Assembly (NCBI GenBank): GCA_015485845.1
Contig: WFSU01000023.1
Location: forward strand, 1 to 17,178
DNA: 17,178 bases
Direction of reading: 5' to 3'
Origin: Nitratifractor sp.
Lineage (GTDB): Bacteria; Campylobacterota; Campylobacteria; Campylobacterales; Sulfurovaceae
Part shown: positions 6,663 through 14,767 of the stretch, in pieces
Layout: each line of letters opens with the position of its first letter
Numbering within the stretch: the stretch's first letter is position 1
Notes under the pieces: model-generated
Told to the model about the DNA's origin: nothing
What the model saw: only the letters and a program-made list of their open reading frames with translations
The model's database searches: none
Made by a program: the position numbers and the translations under genes

Positions 6663-9128
6663 GTGAAAAAACTCAAAACACAGATCGAAACGCTTCTACA
6701 CGAAAACGCCCCAGACTTCGCGATCGCCAAAGTGCTCAAGGAACATCTCAAAACATATAACGAAACTCTCGAGAATACGTTTGCGCAGAGTGGGGGCAAG
6801 GATTTTCTCGTCAAACACACCCGAAAAATTGACCAGATCCTTGGTTGGGTCTATCGGGTGGCGGTGCGGGAGATGTACGGGGATTACCAACCCCCGACCA
6901 ACGCCCTCCCCCTCGCCCTCATCGCACTGGGGAGCTACGGCCGTGAACAACTCTGCGTCCACTCCGACATCGACTTGATGCTCCTCTATCGTGATATTCC
7001 TGGCTATGCCCACCAAGCCCTCATCGAAAAGATCCTCTATCTCCTGTGGGATACCGGACTCAAACTGGGACACCGGGTACACGAGGTGGGCGAACTCCTC
7101 GAAATCTCCCGCACCGACATCACCATCAAAACCGCTCTGCTTGAATCCCGCTTCATCCTCGGATCGCGCTTTGTCTGGATGGAAGGACAAAACCAGATAC
7201 GCCTCATCCGGCGTGATGATCCTGATACGTTCATCCGTGCTAAAATAGAGGAGTTGAGGCGGCTGCACCAAAAATACGGCCTGACCATGGAGCCAAACCT
7301 CAAAGAGGGCGTTGGCGGCTTCCGCGATGCCAATTTGGTCTATTGGATGGGTAAGCTCCTCTACGATGTTCCACGCATCCGCGATTTACCCGGAGAGATT
7401 GTGATCGAAGAGGATTATCGAGAGTTTCGGATCGCGCTGGAGTTTCTTTTTCGGGTGCGCTCGGCACTCCATCTGGCCGCCGGGAAAAAAGAGGATCGCC
7501 TCCGCCTCGAGATGCTCCCTGAGGTTGCTCGGCTTCTGGGGTATCCCTCGAATCCAAAAGGCCATACCAAACTGGCACGGCGGGTCTCCGGCAGCCTCAA
7601 GCGGATACGTCTTTACAGCAAAATCTGGCTCGAAGCCCTCATCGGTGAACAGGTAACCGATCTTTACAAAGGGTTGTTGCGACTGGAACCGCGTCCTCGT
7701 CATTTCACGACCCTTCTGAAAGAGTTAAACAAACACGCTGACCACAACTATACTGCTCACCCACAATTGCTGCAACACATCCTCCACACCCCCCATCCCG
7801 AACGACCCGACACCAAACTGTACACGAAAATCCGGAAGATTTTTGAGAGACCCCATGCTTATGCGACACTCACAACCCTTTCAAGCATTGATCTGCTCGG
7901 TTTCGTGATTCCGCCGTTGAAAAAAGTGATCGACCTGCCGCAGTTTGACGGCTACCATCACTATACCGTCGATCTTCATTCTCTCCAAACATTACGTCAT
8001 CTTGAGCTACCCATCGATGAACCTCTGTTGTCAGAGCGGTACGCTGCCCTCTCCCCGGAGAACCGCCGCCTGCTCAAGATCGTCGCTCTGCTGCACGATG
8101 CCGGAAAAGGGCGCAAACGGGATCACCATCAGGTGGGCGCTTCGCTTTTCCGCATTTTTGCCCAAAAGCTGAAACTTCCTCCGGAGCAGATCGCCATCGG
8201 AGAGCGTCTCATTGCTTACCATACCCTCATGAGTACCACCGCCCAGCGAGAAGATCTCTTCAGTGAAAAAACGCTGCTGCGGTTTGCGTCACGGTTTGAC
8301 ACCCCTTTACTGCTGGATATGATTTATCTACTGACTTATGCCGATATGAAGGGGGTGGGAGAAGAACTCTGGAGCCCCTTCGTCTCTCGCTTGGTTCGAA
8401 CCCTTTACAAAGAATCGTTAGGAATTCTTGAGAATAAATCCGCTCTTGATGAGACAGCCCGTCGCCTGAAAAAGATCGAATCCCTCAAACGTTCCAAAAC
8501 GTTCAATGCACTCCCCCGAAATATCCAGACCAAAATACTCTCCATCCCCTCCAATGCTTTTTTTATCCGACACAGTACCCGTCGGATTGTTGCCATCGGA
8601 GAGGCTGCTTTTGAGACCGATGCCCTCAATTATACGGTTAGCAACACCCATTTCCTCACCCTCGAAATCATCCGAAGGGGATCCATTCGTCTGGGGTACT
8701 TGCTTGCCCGACTGGCACGTCTCAACATCGTCAGCATGGAGATCACCAAGCTCTACGATGATCTGAAATATTTCAAAATCGACTTTGCCGAAACGATTCC
8801 TGTTGCTGAACTTCCCGAGGTAGAAACCATCATTGAAGAAGCATATTATGGGACAAAGAACATCCCTTTCAATCGTCCAAAAATCGGAAAGGATGAGGTC
8901 GAAACTGATTGTGAACACTCCCGAGAATACGCCACCCTCCGCCTGCGTACTCGCGATCAAAAAGGGCTCCTCGCCTACGTCATTCACCGCTTCGATGTTC
9001 ATGGGATCGATGTCGCTTCGACCAAAATTCATACGATCAAAGGGAAGGTCAATGATCTCTTCTTAATCGAGAAGAATGGGAATTTTTGCCATAATATAGA
9101 AAATCTTATCACGGACTTAACGGAGTAG
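6663..9128 (+). CDS. glnD: [Protein-PII] uridylyltransferase / uridylyl-removing enzyme
   Basis: 821 aa from a GTG start, the cytosolic glutamine sensor that uridylylates PII when nitrogen is short and deuridylylates it when glutamine is plentiful. The nucleotidyltransferase motif is GSYGREQLCVHSDIDLML (90-107, Asp102 and Asp104), and KEGVGGFRDANL (214-225) is also family-typical. The HD domain for UMP removal is centred on LLHDAGKG (His478-Asp479), and two ACT domains follow at about 632-708 and 755-815. The frame stays open upstream to 5916, but that part lies opposite mqnE. The GTG at 6663 is chosen because GGGAG sits 5 nt before it and homology-like sequence begins there. It is somewhat shorter than the ~890-aa enterobacterial enzyme. 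glmS follows after 3 nt, so the two form an operon. Confidence 0.93.
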   Translation: MKKLKTQIETLLHENAPDFAIAKVLKEHLKTYNETLENTFAQSGGKDFLVKHTRKIDQILGWVYRVAVREMYGDYQPPTNALPLALIALGSYGREQLCVHSDIDLMLLYRDIPGYAHQALIEKILYLLWDTGLKLGHRVHEVGELLEISRTDITIKTALLESRFILGSRFVWMEGQNQIRLIRRDDPDTFIRAKIEELRRLHQKYGLTMEPNLKEGVGGFRDANLVYWMGKLLYDVPRIRDLPGEIVIEEDYREFRIALEFLFRVRSALHLAAGKKEDRLRLEMLPEVARLLGYPSNPKGHTKLARRVSGSLKRIRLYSKIWLEALIGEQVTDLYKGLLRLEPRPRHFTTLLKELNKHADHNYTAHPQLLQHILHTPHPERPDTKLYTKIRKIFERPHAYATLTTLSSIDLLGFVIPPLKKVIDLPQFDGYHHYTVDLHSLQTLRHLELPIDEPLLSERYAALSPENRRLLKIVALLHDAGKGRKRDHHQVGASLFRIFAQKLKLPPEQIAIGERLIAYHTLMSTTAQREDLFSEKTLLRFASRFDTPLLLDMIYLLTYADMKGVGEELWSPFVSRLVRTLYKESLGILENKSALDETARRLKKIESLKRSKTFNALPRNIQTKILSIPSNAFFIRHSTRRIVAIGEAAFETDALNYTVSNTHFLTLEIIRRGSIRLGYLLARLARLNIVSMEITKLYDDLKYFKIDFAETIPVAELPEVETIIEEAYYGTKNIPFNRPKIGKDEVETDCEHSREYATLRLRTRDQKGLLAYVIHRFDVHGIDVASTKIHTIKGKVNDLFLIEKNGNFCHNIENLITDLTE

Positions 9129-9131
9129 CAT

Positions 9132-10940
<1,809 letters not shown>

Positions 10941-10961
10941 GAACAACCCAGCGCACGCTAA

Positions 10962-10990
10962 TTGACATCTTAAAGTTATTACAATATAAT
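10962..10990 (+). promoter_or_regulatory. Full-consensus sigma70 promoter of mazEF
   Basis: TTGACA (10962-10967), exactly 17 bp, then TATAAT (10985-10990): both hexamers are perfect. The start point should be near 10997, giving a ~23-nt leader. It lies in the 79-nt gap after glmS, so mazEF has its own promoter even if glmS transcripts read through. Confidence 0.85.
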
Positions 10991-10991
10991 T

Positions 10992-11014
10992 ACTCCTGAT
11001 TACACAACAGGAGT
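10992..11014. promoter_or_regulatory. Inverted repeat over the mazEF start site and Shine-Dalgarno
   Basis: ACTCCTG (10992-10998) and CAGGAGT (11008-11014) are perfect 7-bp inverted arms with a 9-bp spacer. The left arm lies at the transcription start; the right arm contains the AGGAG ribosome site of the antitoxin gene. It could be a DNA operator for the MazE-MazF complex, or an RNA hairpin hiding the ribosome site if the start lies at or before 10992. Confidence 0.55.
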
Positions 11015-11019
11015 CCATC

Positions 11020-11277
11020 ATGACCACCCTCACCCGCATCGGAAATTCTCAAGGGGTGCGTATCCCCAAGCCCATCATCGCGCAGGCGCAGCTCAAAGGA
11101 GCTCAGATAGAGTTTGAAGTGACGAGTGACGGCTTACTCTTGCGGCCGATACATACCCCTAGGCGACACCAATGGGCAGAAGAGATCGATGCACATCTGG
11201 CAAATCATACTTTAGCCGATGATCCCGCCCGCTTGCAGGAGTGGCTCGATGAACCGATGGAAGAATGGGAGTGGTGA
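11020..11277 (+). CDS. mazE: MazE-like antitoxin (AbrB/MazE DNA-binding fold)
   Basis: 85 aa. The N-terminal ~45 residues match the swapped-hairpin AbrB/MazE DNA-binding fold, with the signature RIGNSQGVRIPKPII at 6-20. The C-terminal half is acidic and Trp-rich (ending EWLDEPMEEWEW), as expected of the flexible tail that occupies the toxin. It should neutralise the downstream toxin and, with it, repress the operon. The ATG at 11020 is 6 nt after AGGAG. The stop codon overlaps the mazF start as TGATG, so the two are translationally coupled. The gene symbol is by family; it need not be orthologous to the E. coli gene. Confidence 0.88.
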   Translation: MTTLTRIGNSQGVRIPKPIIAQAQLKGAQIEFEVTSDGLLLRPIHTPRRHQWAEEIDAHLANHTLADDPARLQEWLDEPMEEWEW

Positions 11278-11597
11278 TGGAGGTCAAACGCTTCGAGATT
11301 TATCTGGTCACTCTCAACCCAACCGTCGGTTCGGAGATACGCAAAACCCGCCCCTGCATCGTCATCTCCCCCGATGAAATGCATCGACTCAACACCGTCA
11401 TCATCGCACCGCTAACCAGCAAAGGGTTTGACTTTTTGTTTCGTCCCAAAATCCGATTTCAGGATAAAGACGGCTTGGTACTTCTCGACCAAATTCGCAC
11501 AGTCGACAAACAAAGACTTATCAAAAAGATTGGCACTGTCGATGCCATAAAAGCAAAAGAGATCTCCAAAGTGCTAACAGAGATGTTTCGGTATTAG
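11277..11597 (+). CDS. mazF: MazF/PemK-family endoribonuclease toxin
   Basis: 106 aa from the ATG at 11277. MazF-family toxins are SH3-like-barrel ribonucleases that cut mRNA at short sequences, arresting growth when antitoxin is lost. The family opening FEIYLVTLNPTVGSE (6-20) is followed by KTRPCIVIS (23-31) with the likely catalytic Arg25, APLTS (44-48) with the likely catalytic Thr47, and the conserved DQIRTVDK (71-78), so it looks active. An in-frame ATG 12 nt upstream (11265) would add four residues, but 11277 is preferred because of the TGATG overlap with mazE and the GGGAG site 5 nt upstream. Its stop overlaps that of the convergent permease gene by 4 bp. The cleavage site cannot be told from sequence alone. 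Confidence 0.9.
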   Translation: MEVKRFEIYLVTLNPTVGSEIRKTRPCIVISPDEMHRLNTVIIAPLTSKGFDFLFRPKIRFQDKDGLVLLDQIRTVDKQRLIKKIGTVDAIKAKEISKVLTEMFRY

Positions 11598-12352
11598 GCG
11601 AAAAATATCTTCTCCACCAACAACCCCAAGATCACCACATACAACACGATCAACGAGAGGCGATGGTGGGTATCATGGACTTTATCCTTGAGCAGTATCC
11701 CCAGCATCACACCCACCAGCGCAGCAAACGCCACGCTGAGCACCTGCGTCCAGTCGAGGGAGAGGTCAGCAAACGTCCCGGCGGCCAATTTGTATCCCAG
11801 CCCTGCGATGGAAGAGAAAACGACAAAGAAGAGCCCGGCAGTGGCGGCCTTTTTGGTCGGGAAGTGGAGGAAGCCGACGAGAATAGGGGTGAGCATCACC
11901 GAGCCCCCAACCCCGAGCATCATCGCGATAATCCCGATCCCAAATCCGATCACGAACAACACCGCCTTCGAAAACGTCCCCTCCTCCTGATCAGGATGTG
12001 GTTTTTTGGCACTCAGGAGCCGCCAAAGAGCAAAGAGGATCAAGGCGAGAAAAATATATTGGAGTGTCTCATGAGGGAGCAGGTCGGTGAGTCTTGCCCC
12101 CACGACACCCCCGAGCAACCCACCGACACCGACCCAGACCCCTTCGTTGACCTGGAGTTTGCCTTTGATATAATTCATGATCGAGCCGTTGACCGAGCTG
12201 AAAACCATCTGCACTGTCGAAATGGCGATGGCCGATTTGATGTCAAACCCCAGCGCCATCAACATCGGCACGAGGATCATTCCCCCACCTACTCCAAAAA
12301 AACCGGAGATGATCCCCACAAAAAGCCCCACAAAAATCAAACCGATGACCAT
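11594..12352 (-). CDS. TauE/SafE-family membrane permease
   Basis: 252 aa, strongly hydrophobic, with about eight predicted membrane segments in two homologous halves. Each half begins with the family's glycine-rich motif: GFFGVGGG (17-24) and MLGVGGS (145-151). A cytoplasmic loop with charged residues (about 112-128) separates the halves. TauE/SafE proteins export or import small anions such as sulfite, sulfoacetate or taurine. In a sulfur oxidiser sulfite export is plausible, but the substrate is not shown by the sequence. The ATG at 12352 is chosen over the in-frame GTG at 12358 because AGGAG overlaps that GTG and lies 5 nt before the ATG. It is monocistronic, with its own promoter, and converges on mazF with overlapping stops. 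Confidence 0.88.
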   Translation of the reverse strand: MVIGLIFVGLFVGIISGFFGVGGGMILVPMLMALGFDIKSAIAISTVQMVFSSVNGSIMNYIKGKLQVNEGVWVGVGGLLGGVVGARLTDLLPHETLQYIFLALILFALWRLLSAKKPHPDQEEGTFSKAVLFVIGFGIGIIAMMLGVGGSVMLTPILVGFLHFPTKKAATAGLFFVVFSSIAGLGYKLAAGTFADLSLDWTQVLSVAFAALVGVMLGILLKDKVHDTHHRLSLIVLYVVILGLLVEKIFFA

Positions 12353-12378
12353 AACCACTCCTATATGTTAGAGGTGCC

Positions 12379-12384
12379 ATTATA
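12379..12384 (-). promoter_or_regulatory. Extended -10 promoter of the TauE/SafE gene
   Basis: Minus-strand TGATATAAT is a perfect hexamer with a TGn extension, 26 nt upstream of the ATG at 12352. No -35 consensus is seen. Confidence 0.6.
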
Positions 12385-12441
12385 TCACAATACTCCCTCA
12401 TCTCTTCACGCTTTGTTAATGCTTTTGCGTTACCATACCTC

Positions 12442-13353
12442 ATGAAAAAAATCACTCTCCTCCTCACCCTTCCCTGGCTTCTCTTCGCAGGATACACTGC
12501 CCATATCAGCCCCATCACTCCGGAGATCAAGTCCCGCATGCTTCGCGGCCACTCCTGGCACCGAGGCTGCCCCGTTCCTCTGGCCAACCTTCGGTATCTG
12601 AGGATGACCTATCGGGGCTTTGACGGACGCGATTACAGCGGCGAAATGGTTGTCCATGCTAACGTCGCAAATGAAGTCACCCAAATCTTCAGTGAGCTCT
12701 ACCGCAAAGGGTACCCAATCCGAAGAATGCAATTGGTCAGCCGCTACCAAGCTGATGACCACGCCTCAATCGAAGCAGATAATACTTCCGCGTTTAACTG
12801 CCGCGCCGTCACGGGCGGTACCAAATGGTCCAACCACTCCTACGGCACTGCCATCGACATCAACCCCCTGGAGAACCCGTACGTCTCCCGCTCCGGGCAC
12901 ATCGCACACAAAGCTTCCCTCCTCTATCGCAAACGCGCCCATATCGGTTCCCACCCTCGCTCCGTCATCGTCCGGGGCGATGCCATCATCCGCGCATTCA
13001 AACGTCGAGGCTGGCGATGGGGCGGCGACTGGCGCAGTGTCAAGGACTATCAGCACTTTGACAAGCCCGGTGCCCAACACGGTCGCATACCCCACGTGCC
13101 TGCCCGGCTCAAACACACCAAGGCATCCCGCACTCTCGATACCAAGCGTCCCATCAAACACCCAAATGTTCACCCGACAAAGATTTCCGCTTCGAACCTT
13201 TCTGCATCCAGCTATACCGTAAAACCGGGAGAAACTCTGTACCAAATAGCAAAAAAATTTGGAGTCTCTCCCAAAGATATCCTGAACAGCAATCCTCAGA
13301 TTACCGACCCAGGCAGGATTAGGGTCGGCCAGCGTATTCAACTCCCAAGATGA
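12442..13353 (+). CDS. Secreted M15-family peptidase (VanY/DacB type) with C-terminal LysM domain
   Basis: 303 aa. Residues 1-20 are a Sec signal peptide (MKK, hydrophobic core, then Ala-Gly-Tyr-Thr-Ala). The M15 zinc site is SNHSYGTAIDINP (130-142; His132 and Asp139) together with KDYQHFDKP (201-209; His205). A basic, His/Lys-rich linker (about 220-255) leads to one LysM domain (about 258-302) beginning YTVKPGETLYQIAKKFGVSP, which should hold the enzyme on peptidoglycan. M15 enzymes cleave D-Ala-containing or L-Ala-D-Glu cross-wall peptides, so a periplasmic carboxypeptidase or endopeptidase is likely; which bond is cut is unknown. The start codon lacks a good Shine-Dalgarno, but it alone gives the signal peptide. 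The upstream gene is divergent; the next plus-strand reading frames are tiny. Confidence 0.87.
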   Translation: MKKITLLLTLPWLLFAGYTAHISPITPEIKSRMLRGHSWHRGCPVPLANLRYLRMTYRGFDGRDYSGEMVVHANVANEVTQIFSELYRKGYPIRRMQLVSRYQADDHASIEADNTSAFNCRAVTGGTKWSNHSYGTAIDINPLENPYVSRSGHIAHKASLLYRKRAHIGSHPRSVIVRGDAIIRAFKRRGWRWGGDWRSVKDYQHFDKPGAQHGRIPHVPARLKHTKASRTLDTKRPIKHPNVHPTKISASNLSASSYTVKPGETLYQIAKKFGVSPKDILNSNPQITDPGRIRVGQRIQLPR

Positions 13354-13489
13354 TTAGGCTGACAGTATTGCCTTTGGTTCCTGTTTTTGTGTTACCAAGC
13401 GCTTTCCCTTTATTATCTACTACGAACATCGAAAATAGTTTGGTTGTCGTACATGCAATCCTTCGACAGGAAAAGACCCGGATTTTATC

Positions 13490-13582
13490 ATGCTTACCCA
13501 AATCTACGGCGACTCAAATCCAAAAGAGCAGTGGATTGATAATATTGGATATGGGATGGGGAGCCTTCAGGGGAGTAAATAA
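13490..13582 (+). CDS. Possible small ORF, 30 aa, unrecognised
   Basis: ATG at 13490 to TAA at 13582, 30 residues beginning MLTQIYGDSNPKEQW. The composition is protein-like, and the frame stays open upstream to a TAG at 13436, so this could be the tail of a decayed longer gene. No good ribosome site precedes the ATG. The stop overlaps the next small ORF as TAATG. No family recognised. Confidence 0.22.
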   Translation: MLTQIYGDSNPKEQWIDNIGYGMGSLQGSK

Positions 13583-13662
13583 TGACACCAGCCGATCTTG
13601 CTATGTGCGACCATCCGATCCTACATGAGGAAGCTGAGGAGGAATTTACAGAAATTTTCTGA
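13582..13662 (+). CDS. Possible small acidic ORF, 26 aa, unrecognised
   Basis: ATG at 13582 to TGA at 13662. Its ribosome site AGGGGAG (13569-13575) with a 6-nt spacer is one of the best in the window, and it overlaps the previous ORF as TAATG. The product (MTPADLAMCDHPILHEEAEE and six more residues) is acidic, with a Cys-Asp-His-Pro centre. It is either a real small protein or the start of a gene truncated next to the convergent signalling operon. Confidence 0.3.
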   Translation: MTPADLAMCDHPILHEEAEEEFTEIF

Positions 13663-13684
13663 CGCTATCAACTTGCCTGGACAT

Positions 13685-14764
13685 TCATGATGAATATGCA
13701 TACTTGTTTTTGATAGCCGCAAAGTGAGAAAAATGTTCAATGAATATATCCAATATCTCTGGATCCAGTTTTTTCCCGCGTTCTCTTTGTATGACACTCA
13801 GGGCATCTTCTGGGGAGATATACTCTTCATCATAACAGCGGGGTGATGTAAGCTCGTCGAAATAATCTGCAATACTTGCTATGCGGGCAAAAAGAGGTAT
13901 CTCTTCCCCATCCAGTCCTTTGGGGTATCCTGTTCCATCCCAATGTTCATGATGCGATAACGTAACAATTTTTGCCATTTCTATTAAAGGAGTCTCTTCT
14001 AAGTCATTTAATAACTCCAGTCCAAGTTCAGGATGCGACATAAAGAGTTTTCCATTAGTATTACTGTAAGTATTTTTTGAAAGCAGCAGTAATCCAATAT
14101 CGTAAATAGACATTGCATAAAATATATTGTCAACCTCTCGTTTGTTTAGACCGTATAGGGTAGCGAGGAGTGCAGCATATTCACCAAGTCTTTGTGATGT
14201 ATTGATCTCTTCAGCCCTTTTGTGAGCAAGGTTTCCTAACTTTTCTAAAAGTTTTTTTTGTGTACTATCTGCTATTCTTAGGGCTTTTTGGATATTTTGA
14301 TTGATATCGGCTAAATCGGATAGTGGGATATCTTCTTCTGTATTTATTTTAATTTTATTTAGTAAAGTGCTAAAATTTTTTATTTTCAGATTATTAAGTA
14401 CTCTTAGTCTTAACTCTGTCGGATTATAAGGTTTGGAAATAAAATCACTTGCACCAAGCTTGTAGGTACTTTTTCTTTCATTCTCTTCCGATGTGACAAT
14501 GATAACAGGAATTTCATGATAGAGAGAATTTTTTTTGAGTTTTTTTAGCATTTCAAACCCGTTCATATTTGGCATCATGAGATCTAATAGAATGATATCT
14601 ATAGTCTTCTTTTGCAAGATAGCAAAAGCCAACTCTCCGTTCTCCGCATTGAAGACTTCGATATTTTCATAATCTTCAAAAACTGCAGTAGCAAGAGTTT
14701 GATTAAAGCTATCGTCTTCTACAATGAGAAGTGAAACAGGCCCTATCTCTTCAAGTTCCCTCAT
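13685..14764 (-). CDS. Response regulator with receiver and degenerate HD-GYP (YD-GYP) domain
   Basis: 359 aa, cytosolic. The receiver domain (about 10-125) has the acidic pocket VEDD (15-18), phosphoacceptor Asp61 in LLDLMMP, and the Thr91 and Lys111 switch residues, so it should be phosphorylatable. A helical linker (about 130-190) leads to an HD-GYP domain (about 185-345). The GYP part is intact: HHEHWDGTGYPKGL (271-284), then IASIADYFDELTS. The HD motif, normally HDIGK, reads YDIGL (221-225), losing the metal-binding His and the Lys. Active HD-GYP proteins degrade cyclic di-GMP; this one may be inactive, metal-altered, or a binding effector. The start is 3 nt after the kinase stop, with GAGG in the kinase end as ribosome site, so it is the likely target of that kinase. 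Confidence 0.9.
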   Translation of the reverse strand: MRELEEIGPVSLLIVEDDSFNQTLATAVFEDYENIEVFNAENGELAFAILQKKTIDIILLDLMMPNMNGFEMLKKLKKNSLYHEIPVIIVTSEENERKSTYKLGASDFISKPYNPTELRLRVLNNLKIKNFSTLLNKIKINTEEDIPLSDLADINQNIQKALRIADSTQKKLLEKLGNLAHKRAEEINTSQRLGEYAALLATLYGLNKREVDNIFYAMSIYDIGLLLLSKNTYSNTNGKLFMSHPELGLELLNDLEETPLIEMAKIVTLSHHEHWDGTGYPKGLDGEEIPLFARIASIADYFDELTSPRCYDEEYISPEDALSVIQRERGKKLDPEILDIFIEHFSHFAAIKNKYAYSS

Positions 14765-14767
14765 TCC

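Larger units (their letters stand above)
13354..13684. other. 331-bp stretch without a confident gene
   Basis: Between the M15 peptidase and the end of the signalling operon there is no recognisable protein, RNA gene or clear terminator. A 92-codon plus-strand frame (13350-13628) overlaps the peptidase stop by ATGA, but it lacks a ribosome site and runs out of frame through the more protein-like short ORFs at 13490 and 13582. A small palindrome, CAGAAA-T-TTTCTG (13649-13661), has no loop or T tract. The stretch lies at the border between the GC-richer core and the AT-rich signalling operon. Confidence 0.5.

Noticed and set aside
9117..9131. glmS ribozyme or riboswitch upstream of glmS
   Set aside because: There are only 3 nt between glnD and glmS, so there is no room for a leader structure.
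11663..12445. 260-codon plus-strand frame opposite the TauE/SafE permease
   Set aside because: The product is a highly charged, low-complexity mirror of the membrane protein; the minus-strand gene has the family motifs, promoter and ribosome site.
13350..13628. 92-codon frame overlapping the M15 peptidase stop as ATGA
   Set aside because: The overlap suggests coupling, but there is no Shine-Dalgarno and no recognisable sequence; it runs out of frame through the more protein-like short ORFs.
13649..13661. Palindrome CAGAAA-T-TTTCTG as terminator of the signalling operon
   Set aside because: It has no loop, is AT-rich and lacks a T tract on either strand, so it cannot form a convincing terminator.
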